Shown here one piece after another: positions 32,803 through 42,752 of a DNA stretch of 64,000 nt. The DNA lies in assembly GCA_040754815.1 (NCBI GenBank), contig JBFMBX010000007.1, forward strand, positions 62,001-126,000, given 5' to 3'. A program made the translations under genes and the position numbers. Numbering within the stretch: the stretch's first letter is position 1; each line of letters begins with the position of its first letter. The DNA comes from Bellilinea sp040754815 (GTDB lineage: Bacteria > Chloroflexota > Anaerolineae > Anaerolineales > Anaerolineaceae). The notes under the pieces are model-generated. The model ran no database searches. It was not told the origin of the DNA and was given only the letters and a program-made list of their open reading frames with translations.

Positions 32803-35217
32803 TCAATCACCGGCCGGCCGGAAACGCTTTTCCATCAGGGTAACGAAAGCTTCCACCACTTTCGGGTCAAACTGCGTGCCGCTCAGTGAGCGGATGTACG
32901 CTAACGCCTCCTCCGGTTTCCACGCCGGGCGGTACATGCGGTTATCGGTCAGGGCATCCCACACATCCACCACGGCAAAAATTCGCGCCCCCAGTGGAAT
33001 TTCCTCCCCTTTCAAACCCCGCGGATATCCGCTGCCGTCCCAGCGCTCATGGTGGGCGTATGGAATATCCAGTGCCGGGCGTAGAAACTCAATTTGAGAA
33101 AGCAGATTGTAGGAATAGACCGGGTGCATTTTCATCACCTGCCATTCCTCTGCGGTTAATTCCCCATTTTTTTTGAGAATGCTGTCGGGAATGGCCATTT
33201 TGCCAATATCGTGGAGAATGGCACCGCGCCGAATGTGAACCAGCGCCTCCCCTCGCAGCCCCATCGCGGCTGCCAGTTCCACCGCCAGTTCGGCCACCCG
33301 CTGCGAATGCCCCTCGGTATTGCCGTCACGCAGTTCCAGCGCGTGCGCCCAACCGGCGATGGTATCATCATACGCCAGAATCAAATCCTGATTCGCCGTC
33401 CGTAGATTTTTGAGCAATTGCGCGTTGTCAATCGCAATGGCCGCCTGATCGGCCAGTGCTTCCACAAAATTCATCCACGCTGCATCGGCATTCCACGGGA
33501 TGCGGTGGAAAATTTCCAACACGCCCTTCACCTGATCTTTGGAGATCAGCGGCAGCGCAAGGTAGGAAACAAAGCCTTCCTCGCGAATCCGCTCATCAGT
33601 CCACAAGCCATCGTCGCTTTCTTCCAAATTAGTCACCCGAATTGGCCGCCGCTTGAGTGCCGCCTGACCGGCAAAACCCTCTCCCCAGCGAACGCGGGTT
33701 CGTCCCTCCAGCCCGCGGCGAAATCCCTGACCGGCCGCATAAACCAGTTCCTGCGTTTCCTCTTCCAGCAGCAGCACGGCCGCCGCATCTGCGCCCAGCT
33801 GAGCGGTGACCTGCTCCAGCACCACCCGCAGCGTGGTGGTCAGGTCCAGACTGGCCGTAATGGCCATATCCACCGCCCGCAGCGCCGCCATGTGGCGCAA
33901 TTGCTGCTGGATCTGTTCTTCGGCGCGGCGCTGCTCCGTCACATCCACAAACATATCCAGTGTGGCGGGTTTACCATCCCATTCGATGACCACCGCATGA
34001 ACCTGAACCCAGCGGGTTTGCCGCTCGCGGCTGATCAACCGAAAGGCATAGTAGGCCGGCACATCTTCACCGCGCAGTCGGCGGTGGTAACGATCCATTA
34101 CCATCAACAAATCATCCGGATGCACCAGCTGGGCGATCTTCATGCCCACCAGTTCCGATTGCGGATAACCGGTAATTGCAGCCGCAGCACGGTTGGCAAA
34201 CGCCAGTTCATCTCCACAGGAAACCACCACCCCCTCGCTGGCATTTTCCACCAGCAAACGGTATTTTTCTTCGCTTTGTTTCAGTTGGCGGGTGCGTTTT
34301 TCCACCTGCTTGCTCAGCGACCATGACAGGCCGGCACTCACCAGCAGCAAGCCGCCGATTACCCCCAGCCCGATAAGGAAAGGCCGGTATATCACCATGG
34401 CAGGTGTTTCATAAACTCCAAACCATTGTTCTTGAATTTCACTCAACCTGCCGCTGGAATTGACCAGATACAGTGCTTCGTTCAAACGCGCCAGAAGTTC
34501 CTTGTTGCCGTCTCTCACCGCAATCGAATATTTGTGCGACTGCACTTCAATTCCCACACGGCGGACATTATTCAACCCCAGTTCGGAGATTAAAAACTCG
34601 CCCTGCAGCCGGTTCATCAACGCAGCCGGATAGCTGCCCTCATTGACCAGCCGCAAGGCATTGGCAACATCCTGCACCAACACCACCTCACCGGTAAAAT
34701 TCTGCTCTTGCAGGTAGTCCTGCATTAAACCGCCGGCTTGCACCACCACTGCCTGATTTTGCAAATCTTCCAGCCGGCTCACCGGCGAATTGCGCGGCAC
34801 AAAGAGATCGAAAGTAATGTAAGTATAGGGAATCGTAAAATCGTAATCTTTTTCCCTTTCGCCGGTCGGCACCATGCCCATCAAAAGATCGTACTTGCCA
34901 TCCACCAGCCCCTGGCGCATCTCAGCCCACGGGCCGAGCGTAATATCCACCTCCACTCCCATCTCTTCCGCCAGCGCATAAATAAGATCTACATTGAAAC
35001 CGGTCGGAATGCCGTTGTCGAGATATTCATAAGGGGGGTAACTCTGATCACCGCCCACCCGTAAAACAACTTCCTGCTCCCCCTCCCCTGCACCTGCGAT
35101 TGGTGTTGCCTGTAAGGGCAAGGCACTGGCTGTAGCGGGATTAACAATGGATAATAGTAAGAAAATCAACCCCCAACCAAGAACCGAAAACCAGCAAACC
35201 TGCTTCTTCACTTTCAT
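32803..35217 (-). CDS. membrane receptor: solute-binding domain, PAS, GAF and HD-GYP
   Basis: Protein of 804 aa. A signal peptide is followed by a family 3 solute-binding domain (about 45-270: YPPYEYLDNGIPTGFNVDLI), a membrane segment (about 278-302), a PAS domain, a GAF domain, and an HD-GYP domain (about 620-790). The HD-GYP domain has HDIGKMAIPDSIL and HHERWDGSGYPRGLKGEEIP intact. It should bind a small molecule, perhaps an amino acid, outside the cell and control c-di-GMP hydrolysis inside. The start codon lies 5 bp after the stop of the FGGY kinase gene. No diguanylate cyclase domain is present. Confidence 0.9.
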   Translation of the reverse strand: MKVKKQVCWFSVLGWGLIFLLLSIVNPATASALPLQATPIAGAGEGEQEVVLRVGGDQSYPPYEYLDNGIPTGFNVDLIYALAEEMGVEVDITLGPWAEMRQGLVDGKYDLLMGMVPTGEREKDYDFTIPYTYITFDLFVPRNSPVSRLEDLQNQAVVVQAGGLMQDYLQEQNFTGEVVLVQDVANALRLVNEGSYPAALMNRLQGEFLISELGLNNVRRVGIEVQSHKYSIAVRDGNKELLARLNEALYLVNSSGRLSEIQEQWFGVYETPAMVIYRPFLIGLGVIGGLLLVSAGLSWSLSKQVEKRTRQLKQSEEKYRLLVENASEGVVVSCGDELAFANRAAAAITGYPQSELVGMKIAQLVHPDDLLMVMDRYHRRLRGEDVPAYYAFRLISRERQTRWVQVHAVVIEWDGKPATLDMFVDVTEQRRAEEQIQQQLRHMAALRAVDMAITASLDLTTTLRVVLEQVTAQLGADAAAVLLLEEETQELVYAAGQGFRRGLEGRTRVRWGEGFAGQAALKRRPIRVTNLEESDDGLWTDERIREEGFVSYLALPLISKDQVKGVLEIFHRIPWNADAAWMNFVEALADQAAIAIDNAQLLKNLRTANQDLILAYDDTIAGWAHALELRDGNTEGHSQRVAELAVELAAAMGLRGEALVHIRRGAILHDIGKMAIPDSILKKNGELTAEEWQVMKMHPVYSYNLLSQIEFLRPALDIPYAHHERWDGSGYPRGLKGEEIPLGARIFAVVDVWDALTDNRMYRPAWKPEEALAYIRSLSGTQFDPKVVEAFVTLMEKRFRPAGD

Positions 35218-35222
35218 ACGAT

Positions 35223-36785
35223 CTAAGTTAAGGGATTATGTCTGACAACCTTCCGTATTTGATTATATAACGGTTGCAGGCGGGAGTACATGTTTTTATA
35301 GACGCCCTGATAAAGTTCATCATAAAGTTGGTGAACTTTGGGGTCGGGCTCAAAGGTATCACCCGTGCGGGTCATCTGAGCCACAGCCGTTTCAAAATTC
35401 GAATACATTCCCAATCCAACGGCAGCGTCTATGGCGGCGCCGAGACCGGATGCTTCATATACATGCGGGCGTGAAACCGGCAAACCGAAAACATCCGCCG
35501 TAATTTGCATGGCACAGCGGCTCTGGCTGCCGCCGCCTGCCACCCGTATCTCGCTGATCTTGATGCCGGTACGTTGTTCGGTGCGCTCTTTTCCCTCGCG
35601 CAGGGCATAAGCCAGCCCTTCGAGGATGGCGCGGTAGAAGTGGGCGCGGGTGTGCACATCCCCAAAACCGATGACGGCACCGCGCGCCTCAGGCCCGGGA
35701 ACTTTCAGCCCCGGTGACCAGTAAGGCTGCAAAATCAGACCTTGCGAGCCGGCCGGCACCTGTTCTACCAGATGATCGAACAATTCCTCCGGTTCCACGC
35801 CCAGCATTTCCGCCTGCTGCTGTTCGGGCAGGCCAAATTCCTGCTTGAACCACGAAACCATCCAGAAGCCGCGGTAAATTTGAATTTCCAGCGTATACGC
35901 GCCGGGAACGGCGGATGGATAAGGTGGGATGAGCGGTATGGCTTCCACATAACGGCGGTGGGTGGTGTTGATCGTTGCGGTTGTCCCATAACTCAGGCAG
36001 GCCACCTGCGGGTGAACACAGCCGGCTCCAATCACTTCACAGGCTTTATCGGCTGCCGCGGCAATTAGCGGTAAACCGGCAGGGATGCCCGTTTCGGCGG
36101 ATGCCTGTGTGGTGATTTCGCCCAGCAAGCCGGCCGCCGGCACCAGTTCCGGCAGTATGGCCGGATCCATCGGCACCGCCTGCCACTTCCAGTCCAGCGG
36201 GCCGGCCCAGCACTGTTTTTTATAGTCAAATGGCAAATAACCCACCTGACAGGCCACCGAATCCACAAATTTTCCCGTCAGGCGGTAGGTCAGGTAACCG
36301 GAAAGCAGCAGGTACTTATACGTGTTTTTCCAGATTTCCGGCTGGTGAACCCGCAGCCAGTTGGCTTCTGCTTCGGCCTGCAGGTAAGCCACCGTTTCGG
36401 TCATGCCGGTCAGGCGGAAAATCAACCCCCATAAACCGCCTACCGGTTTCAGCCCTTCCGTTCGCCGCTGGTCCAGCCACACGATGGCCGGTCGCAGGGG
36501 TTTCCCCTCGCGGTCCACATTGATCAGCGTTGAACGCTGGGTGGTCAGTGCCACACCGGCAATTCGTTCCCTTTGAACACCGGGTAATTTCCACAGCCCC
36601 TGACATGCCCGGCACACCCCCTGCCAGAAGACCTGCGGATCCTGCTCGGCCAGCCCCGGCGCAGGTGATACATACGGTTGAATGGGAACGCGGTTTTTGG
36701 CTACCATGTTACCGGATGGGTCGAAGATCATCGCCCGGATGCTTTGCGTGCCGTTATCAATCGCCAGAATATGATCTTTTTGCAT
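35223..36785 (-). CDS. FGGY-family carbohydrate kinase
   Basis: Protein of 520 aa, normal for the family. It starts with the ATP-binding ILAIDNGTQSIRAMIFD and has the C-terminal RVAGGGSQSRCAMQITADVFGLPV motif of FGGY kinases. The family phosphorylates xylulose, glycerol, gluconate and similar polyols. The subtype is not clear; it is nearer to the xylulokinase-like group than to glycerol kinase. It lies between two large sensor genes on the same strand (55 bp after one, 5 bp before the other), an odd place for a metabolic kinase that suggests coupled sugar sensing. Confidence 0.85.
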   Translation of the reverse strand: MQKDHILAIDNGTQSIRAMIFDPSGNMVAKNRVPIQPYVSPAPGLAEQDPQVFWQGVCRACQGLWKLPGVQRERIAGVALTTQRSTLINVDREGKPLRPAIVWLDQRRTEGLKPVGGLWGLIFRLTGMTETVAYLQAEAEANWLRVHQPEIWKNTYKYLLLSGYLTYRLTGKFVDSVACQVGYLPFDYKKQCWAGPLDWKWQAVPMDPAILPELVPAAGLLGEITTQASAETGIPAGLPLIAAAADKACEVIGAGCVHPQVACLSYGTTATINTTHRRYVEAIPLIPPYPSAVPGAYTLEIQIYRGFWMVSWFKQEFGLPEQQQAEMLGVEPEELFDHLVEQVPAGSQGLILQPYWSPGLKVPGPEARGAVIGFGDVHTRAHFYRAILEGLAYALREGKERTEQRTGIKISEIRVAGGGSQSRCAMQITADVFGLPVSRPHVYEASGLGAAIDAAVGLGMYSNFETAVAQMTRTGDTFEPDPKVHQLYDELYQGVYKNMYSRLQPLYNQIRKVVRHNPLT

Positions 36786-36840
36786 TCACGCCTCAAGGAA
36801 CGTTAAGAATATCCAGATTCTTCCGTTGACTGGAAAATTT

Positions 36841-39798
36841 TTACATTGTTTTGGGGTAATGTTCTTTGAAATGCTGGTAGAACTCCATCATCCACTCGCG
36901 GGAAGGCAATTGTCCGCTGCGGGTATGTCTTTCCAGCATACCACACAATTGAGCATTTTCCCGGTCGCCCAAAAATGCACAGGCCGATTTGAGGGAATGG
37001 GCAATTTCCCCCACTTCTTCGATGACACCGGCCTGCCATGCAAAATCGAGCCGCATTAAATTGCGAACAATCTCTTCTCGAAACAGACTGCCAATTTCTT
37101 CCCCTTCTTCACCCAGTTCTTGCAAAATGGTGGTGGAACGAACCGGCGGCTCTGGCACCGCTTCATCGCCGCCGTGTCGCTGCCTTGCCACCCTGAGCAG
37201 CACTTTTTTCAGTTGGTCGAGCGAAAGGGGTTTATACACACATTCATCCATGCCGGCTTCCAGCACTTGCTGATGCACATCATCGAAAGTAAACGCCGTG
37301 AGTGCAATCAAAACCGGCTGCCGTTCTTTCGGCAGAATTGATCGAATGCGCCGCGCCGTTTCCAGACCATCCACGCCCGGCATTTGCACATCCAGCAGAA
37401 CCAGATCAAACTCCTCTTTCTGAAGCCATTGAAGAGCCTCTTCACCGCTGGATGCGCCGGTAGGGCTGTAGCCCAATTGTTGCAGAAAGAGCAGCACCAC
37501 CTTGCGGTTCAGCGCGTTATCATCCACCACAAGCACTTTCAAAGGATAACAGCGGGAAAATTCTCCCTTTTGCACCACCGCCGGCGGTGAAAATCTTGCC
37601 CCTCTGCTCGCTTTGGATTGCTCGGGATGGAGTAAGGTTTCGAGAACGCTGGTCAATTGAGAAAATTTGACCGGTGTGTGTAAAACAGCCGCAAATTGCG
37701 CCTCGTCTTTTCCTCCATCCTTCCTGCTGCCAATCGGCTTCAACAACACCCACGGCACTCCACTCCGCGAAAGATACTGCCACAGATGGGGTATTACTTG
37801 CTGGTCTTCTTCCCCCTGCCAGTGGAGTTCCATCACCCCAAAATCGAATTGCTCTCCCCCGCTTAAAACAGACAGCACCTGTTCATGTCCCCGCGGGCTG
37901 ATGGCTTCCAGTTTTCGCCGTGCCGCAAACGATTCGAGCATACGGCGCGTATCGGCATCCGCCGTAAGAATCAGCATCCTTTTTCCCTCAAATTGCGGAA
38001 TAGGAGATATCGTTGATTTACAGGAAAAAGGTATGATGAAGTGAAAAGTGGAGCCTTTCCCCGGCTGACTTTCCGCCCAGATCTTTCCACCCATCGCTTC
38101 CACCAGCCGACGGCAAATGGCCAGCCCCAGTCCGCTGCCGCCAAAACGATGAGAAACATCCTTATCGGCCTGCGAAAATTCCTCAAAAAGGAGGGGCAGC
38201 CGTTCAGGTGCAATGCCGATACCGGTATCGGCAACGCGGAAATGCACCCACAGCCGGTTTTCGGCCGCATTTTCGCCGTGCTTTTCTACCTCCAGTTTGA
38301 CCGATCCGCTTTCGGTGAACTTGACCGCATTGGCCAGCAAGTTAATCAGAATCTGCCGCACCCGTCCCTCATCGCCAGATAAACGGCAGTAAACCAGCGG
38401 ATCAATCCAATAGGTGAGTTTCAACCCGCGAGAGGCAGCCTGCGGAGCAACCATTTCCAGCGCATCTTCAAGGCAGGTTTCCAAATCAAATTCTTCTTCC
38501 TGCAACTCCACACGACCTGCCTCAATTTTAGAATAATCCAGCACCTCATTGATCACCGTCAGCAGGGTGCTGCCGGCGGTGCGGATGGCCTGTACATACT
38601 CGGTTTGTTCTTCTTCAAGCCGGGTATTCAACAAAAGATTGGTCATCCCCAAAACGGCGTTGATGGGCGTGCGGATTTCGTGGCTCATGTGAGCCAAAAA
38701 GAGCGATTTGGCGCGGGTGGCGGCTTCGGCGGCTTCTTTCGCCTGCAATAAATGCTGCTCCATCTGACGGAATTCGCTGATATCGTGAATCAGGACCAGC
38801 CTTCCGGCCGCACCTCCCCACCAGGTGGACATCTGCCACGAAGAAAGGCGGATGATTTTTTTCTCATCCCCACGGGCAATCTCCAATTCCTGCTCATAGC
38901 GCTCATTCTTAAACAACTGTCCGGTAATGGATTCCCACTCCGGGAAAAATACCTTCAAGGGAACACCAATCGCTTCGCGTATCGAAACGCCTAAAAACCG
39001 TTCGGCGGCCGGGTTAAGATCAATGATGCGCTGCTGCCGGTTGATGACGATCACGCTGTCGTCCATCGATTCCAGAATCAAGGTGCGTACTTCGGGAACC
39101 ACATCCAGCATCCGGTAGCGGAACACGCCTAAAGAAAGGAGCGGCACACTGAGCGCAAACGCCAGCGAGGTCAAATGAACATTACGCCACGGCGTGGAAC
39201 TGAGCAGAATATATATGGCGGCACCCAGAGGTAAAATGGCGCCCGTCAGCAAAATGACCACCTGCTGACGGCGATGCAAACTGGTTCGGAAAAAGTAAGC
39301 CACCAGCAGCCCAAAACAGACAAGAGCCAGCAGCGTAATATAAATCACGAAAACATAGTAACCGGCGCGAGGCTGAAACCCCATCACAACAAAACTCTGA
39401 TAAATCTCGAGACTGGCATTGGTGTAAAAACCCTCGTGCCATGGATTGGTGGCGACCACCAGCCAGAACACCCCGCAAAACGCGGCGGTGAAGATCAATC
39501 CGTAACGTGTCAACCTCGATTTCCAGCCCGTATATTCCAGCGTAAACCATAAAAACCCAACCGGCATCATGGTGATGCCGATGTATTTCAGGGTGAAAAA
39601 CACCTCTTTGATGCTCAGCGGAATGCTGATAATTTCAAACATGTAAAACAGGGTATAAAGGCCAATACCCGCGCTCAAAACCCCAAATGGGCGCGCCGCC
39701 GGCACCGTTTTTCGCAGGTTCGAATACGCCGCCAGCGTAAAAGAAAGCACGGCGGCAAAATTTAAAATGACCACATAAACCGCTAACTGGGCATTCAT
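36841..39798 (-). CDS. hybrid histidine kinase: 7TM sensor, PAS, kinase, two receivers, Hpt
   Basis: Protein of 985 aa. Seven membrane spans (about 1-220) resemble the 7TM N-terminal sensor of some histidine kinases. A PAS domain (about 235-340) follows. The HisKA domain has MSHEIRTPINAVLGM with His near 371, and the HATPase domain has RFGGSGLGLAICRRLVE. The first receiver (about 615-740) lacks the phospho-Asp, with FGVMELHW at that place. The second receiver is complete (VLVVDDNALNRK, LLDVQMPG with Asp near 803, YKPLS), and the C-terminus is an Hpt domain with IAHSLKSACA (His near 934). It heads a three-gene signalling set on the minus strand. No dedicated output regulator is beside it. Confidence 0.9.
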   Translation of the reverse strand: MNAQLAVYVVILNFAAVLSFTLAAYSNLRKTVPAARPFGVLSAGIGLYTLFYMFEIISIPLSIKEVFFTLKYIGITMMPVGFLWFTLEYTGWKSRLTRYGLIFTAAFCGVFWLVVATNPWHEGFYTNASLEIYQSFVVMGFQPRAGYYVFVIYITLLALVCFGLLVAYFFRTSLHRRQQVVILLTGAILPLGAAIYILLSSTPWRNVHLTSLAFALSVPLLSLGVFRYRMLDVVPEVRTLILESMDDSVIVINRQQRIIDLNPAAERFLGVSIREAIGVPLKVFFPEWESITGQLFKNERYEQELEIARGDEKKIIRLSSWQMSTWWGGAAGRLVLIHDISEFRQMEQHLLQAKEAAEAATRAKSLFLAHMSHEIRTPINAVLGMTNLLLNTRLEEEQTEYVQAIRTAGSTLLTVINEVLDYSKIEAGRVELQEEEFDLETCLEDALEMVAPQAASRGLKLTYWIDPLVYCRLSGDEGRVRQILINLLANAVKFTESGSVKLEVEKHGENAAENRLWVHFRVADTGIGIAPERLPLLFEEFSQADKDVSHRFGGSGLGLAICRRLVEAMGGKIWAESQPGKGSTFHFIIPFSCKSTISPIPQFEGKRMLILTADADTRRMLESFAARRKLEAISPRGHEQVLSVLSGGEQFDFGVMELHWQGEEDQQVIPHLWQYLSRSGVPWVLLKPIGSRKDGGKDEAQFAAVLHTPVKFSQLTSVLETLLHPEQSKASRGARFSPPAVVQKGEFSRCYPLKVLVVDDNALNRKVVLLFLQQLGYSPTGASSGEEALQWLQKEEFDLVLLDVQMPGVDGLETARRIRSILPKERQPVLIALTAFTFDDVHQQVLEAGMDECVYKPLSLDQLKKVLLRVARQRHGGDEAVPEPPVRSTTILQELGEEGEEIGSLFREEIVRNLMRLDFAWQAGVIEEVGEIAHSLKSACAFLGDRENAQLCGMLERHTRSGQLPSREWMMEFYQHFKEHYPKTM

Positions 39799-39813
39799 TC
39801 CTTGTTGATGAAC

Positions 39814-41556
39814 TTATGGCGTGAGTTCATAAAAATAGATGTCCCCCAGCATGGTCAACACCGCTACCCGCCTTTGATCCGGAGAAAGGTGGATCTCCTG
39901 CACCGGCACACCGCTTTCAATCTGCTGAATCAGCGAACCGTCCTCCACCTCTTGAACGGTGATCAAGCCATTTTTATCTGCCCATAGGGTGAACCTGCCA
40001 TCGGCAGAAAAAGTCAACGCCGTAAAGGTCTCGGGCGGTTCGATTTCGGCAATCAACTCCGCGGAAGAAATATCCCAGACATGCACGAGCGGCAGGGAAG
40101 TCGCCGTCATCAACCGGCGGCCATCCGCGCTCAGCCCCAGCCACATGATCGGCTGATCCTCCAGCCGCTGCTGGAAAACCACCTGTCGGTTTTCCAACCC
40201 CCAAATGATCACCTGCCCATCGAACAGGCCGGCGGCGATCAAGCCGTTTTCCGGTGAGGTCACCAGCCGTTGAATGGGGGAAGGCGCCCGCAGCAGGTCG
40301 CCATCCCGCTGCTGAAGACCCAATGACCAGATCTCCACGCTCTGCAAATCGCTTTCGTAAACCAAAGCCAGCAAATCAGAAGTCACAAACTGGAACAAGC
40401 CAATCCGGCTGCCGGGTAAACCGCCGGGCGGCGGGGTTGAAATTTCCAGATTCCAATCCGGTAAAGTCCACGCCCACAGCATCGAACCGGCACAAACAAG
40501 ACGGTCAACAATTGGCGAAATTCGGCACACGGCATAACTGCCGGTCAAGTCTATGTAGCGTAAGGTTCCAAAGTTCTGCGGCTCATATACCGAAAGGCCG
40601 CCGCCGGCAGAAACCGCCACAAAAGTATCATCCGGTGACCAATCAAAAGAATTCACCTGCGAACCGCTCAGGTAAATTCCCGGCGGAGGCGGGGTACTCT
40701 CCACCGTCTCTTCCACCTCTTCGGTAGTTTCCACCTCTTCGGTAATTAAGGGTGTGACTTCAATGGGTGTTTCGATCACCGGTGTTTCCTGCGGCGGCTG
40801 GTAACCGCTCAATTGGGTGGGCAGGGGTTGCAGCAAACTGAGGCGATAAGGACTGTTGGGGCTGAACCACAGCGTGAAAACCACCACCCCCACCACCACC
40901 GCCAGCACGATAACCAGAAAAATGGCACCCCAGCGCACGGGGTTAACTTTTTTTCCCACCACCTGTGTTGCTTCTGCCATTTTTACCGCCGGTGATGAAC
41001 CTGCTTTTCCGGCCTGACGGCGCAGTTGTTCAATCGCCTCGTTATCCACATATGGCTCAACGGGTTTTTGCCCGGCAGCAGGCCATTGCAGGGGCGGTGA
41101 TTTCTCATCGGGAACGAGGGGGGCAGATTCTTCTGCTTCTTCGGTCAGGAAGGGGCCAATATCAGGCTGCTCCTCAGCGGGCAGGATCACCTCCTCGCGC
41201 AGCGAAAGCAGGTCATCCTGCGCAGAAAAGAGGGGCGGCGAGGCAGGTGATTCGGGCACCTGCGCAGCCGCGGGTGGCGGCGGGGTGGTTTTCCCCTCTG
41301 CCGCGGGGGGCATTTTTCCTTGCTCCAGTAGCACTTGCAGGGCTTTACGCGCCAGCTGACTCTCCGGAATCATCTTCAAACACTGCTTCAGCGTTGCAAT
41401 CCGCCGCGCATCATCCGGCATGGTATCGGCAAGCCAGATCCACGCCATTTCGTTGGCTGGCTCTTCTTCCACCAGATGGAGCAATATCTGGCGCGCCGAT
41501 TTTTTATCTCCCGCCCTTGCCAGTTGAATGGCCCTGTTCAAATCCTGAGAAGGCAT
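39814..41556 (-). CDS. membrane-anchored protein with TPR-like and WD40-like domains
   Basis: Protein of 580 aa. Residues 1-80 are TPR-like (NRAIQLARAGDKKSARQILLHLV). A Pro-rich acidic linker runs to about 200, one membrane segment lies at about 205-235 (FLVIVLAVVVGVVVFTLWF), and a second Thr/Val/Glu linker follows. The C-terminal 300 residues form a WD40-like beta-propeller (NSFDWSPDDTFVAVSAGGG, LTFSADGRFTLWADKNG, IHLSPDQRRVAVLTM). The N-terminus is probably cytoplasmic and the propeller outside. This layout is frequent in Anaerolineae; function unknown. A TATAAT lies about 27 nt before the ATG. Confidence 0.72.
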   Translation of the reverse strand: MPSQDLNRAIQLARAGDKKSARQILLHLVEEEPANEMAWIWLADTMPDDARRIATLKQCLKMIPESQLARKALQVLLEQGKMPPAAEGKTTPPPPAAAQVPESPASPPLFSAQDDLLSLREEVILPAEEQPDIGPFLTEEAEESAPLVPDEKSPPLQWPAAGQKPVEPYVDNEAIEQLRRQAGKAGSSPAVKMAEATQVVGKKVNPVRWGAIFLVIVLAVVVGVVVFTLWFSPNSPYRLSLLQPLPTQLSGYQPPQETPVIETPIEVTPLITEEVETTEEVEETVESTPPPPGIYLSGSQVNSFDWSPDDTFVAVSAGGGLSVYEPQNFGTLRYIDLTGSYAVCRISPIVDRLVCAGSMLWAWTLPDWNLEISTPPPGGLPGSRIGLFQFVTSDLLALVYESDLQSVEIWSLGLQQRDGDLLRAPSPIQRLVTSPENGLIAAGLFDGQVIIWGLENRQVVFQQRLEDQPIMWLGLSADGRRLMTATSLPLVHVWDISSAELIAEIEPPETFTALTFSADGRFTLWADKNGLITVQEVEDGSLIQQIESGVPVQEIHLSPDQRRVAVLTMLGDIYFYELTP

Positions 41557-41629
41557 GGCGATATTATCCCTGTATTTTAAACATTATACCTCATGTCCAG
41601 AAACCGGCCATGCGTACAGGAAAATCATT

Positions 41630-41659
41630 AAGCCCGGCGGCCAGTCTTCCACCGGGCTT
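41630..41659 (-). terminator. terminator after fructose-bisphosphate aldolase
   Basis: AAGCCCGG (41630-41637) and CCGGGCTT (41652-41659) form an 8-bp stem 27 nt downstream of the aldolase stop. The minus-strand tail is AATGATTTT, a modest T tract. Confidence 0.6.
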
Positions 41660-41685
41660 TGAGGGGAATATGCAACAATCTATGA

Positions 41686-42642
41686 CTACGCTTTTTGCAG
41701 GATCAGTTTGCGTACTTCTTCCAACCGGCCGGCGCTGCCCAGTTTTTCGTTTTTGTGGGCAATGAACTTGGCGTACTCCGCCATGAACACCTTGCCAATC
41801 GGGCGCAGGTCAAAGTTTTCCGGATGATCGCGGAAATACTCGCGGTGCACGCGTGTCCACACCAGCCGGCCATCGGTATCAATGTTAACTTTGGTCACAC
41901 CCAGCTCGGCCGCCCGCCGGAAACTGTTTTCATCCACACCCTTGGCGCCTTTCAACTGCCCGCCGGCGGCATTGATGCGCTCCACTTCTTCCTGCGGCAC
42001 CGAACTGCTGCCGTGCATCACCAGCGGAAAGCCGGGCAACTCTTTTTGAATTTGCTCCAGCACATCAAATCGCAGGCCCTGCGAACCGGTGAACTTATAA
42101 GCCCCGTGGCTGGTGCCGATGGCCACCGCCAGCGAATCGCAACCGGTGCGCTCCACAAATTCACGCGCTTTCTTCGGGTCGGTCAATTTGGCATCCGCCT
42201 CATCCACCGAAACATGCTCTTCCACACCGCCCAATTGCCCCAGCTCGGCTTCCACAACAATACCTTTGGCATGAGCCGCTTCCACAACCCGCCGGGTGAT
42301 GGCAATGTTGGTCTCGAAATCCTCGTGGCTGGCATCAATCATCACCGAGGAATAAAAGCCGCTGTTGATGCAGTCGTAGCAGGTTTCTTCATCACCGTGG
42401 TCGAGATGCACCGCAAAAATGGCTTCCGGGAAAATTTGATCGGCTGCGCGAATCAGGGCTTCCAGCATCAGTTTGTGGGTGTAGGAACGCGCCCCTTTAC
42501 TGATTTGAATGATGAACGGCGCCTGGCTATCGAGATTACCGCGGAACAGCCCCATCGTCTGTTCCAGATTGTTGATGTTATAGGCACCAATGGCGTACTT
42601 GCCATAAGCGGCTTTGAATAATTCTTTGGTTGTAACAATCAT
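41686..42642 (-). CDS. fba: fructose-bisphosphate aldolase class II
   Basis: Protein of 318 aa. It is the zinc-dependent enzyme that splits fructose 1,6-bisphosphate in glycolysis and forms it in gluconeogenesis. Zinc and substrate motifs are visible: FAVHLDHGDEETC, VEAELGQLGGVEEH, IGTSHGAYKF, LVMHGSSSVP and GVTKVNIDTDGR. Related tagatose-bisphosphate aldolases share these motifs, so the substrate is likely but not proven. GGGAG lies upstream of the ATG at 42642; the longer frame from 42738 adds an unlike extension. A TATAAT at 42742-42737 gives a leader of about 90 nt. Confidence 0.9.
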   Translation of the reverse strand: MIVTTKELFKAAYGKYAIGAYNINNLEQTMGLFRGNLDSQAPFIIQISKGARSYTHKLMLEALIRAADQIFPEAIFAVHLDHGDEETCYDCINSGFYSSVMIDASHEDFETNIAITRRVVEAAHAKGIVVEAELGQLGGVEEHVSVDEADAKLTDPKKAREFVERTGCDSLAVAIGTSHGAYKFTGSQGLRFDVLEQIQKELPGFPLVMHGSSSVPQEEVERINAAGGQLKGAKGVDENSFRRAAELGVTKVNIDTDGRLVWTRVHREYFRDHPENFDLRPIGKVFMAEYAKFIAHKNEKLGSAGRLEEVRKLILQKA

Positions 42643-42752
42643 CTGACACACTCCCGTAATCAATAGAATGAACGCCCGTGCCGCAAAGGCAAGCAGCGCG
42701 CAAATTCGGCGGATTTCCTGCCGTCTGCGGCACTTCAATTATACCCAAATTA

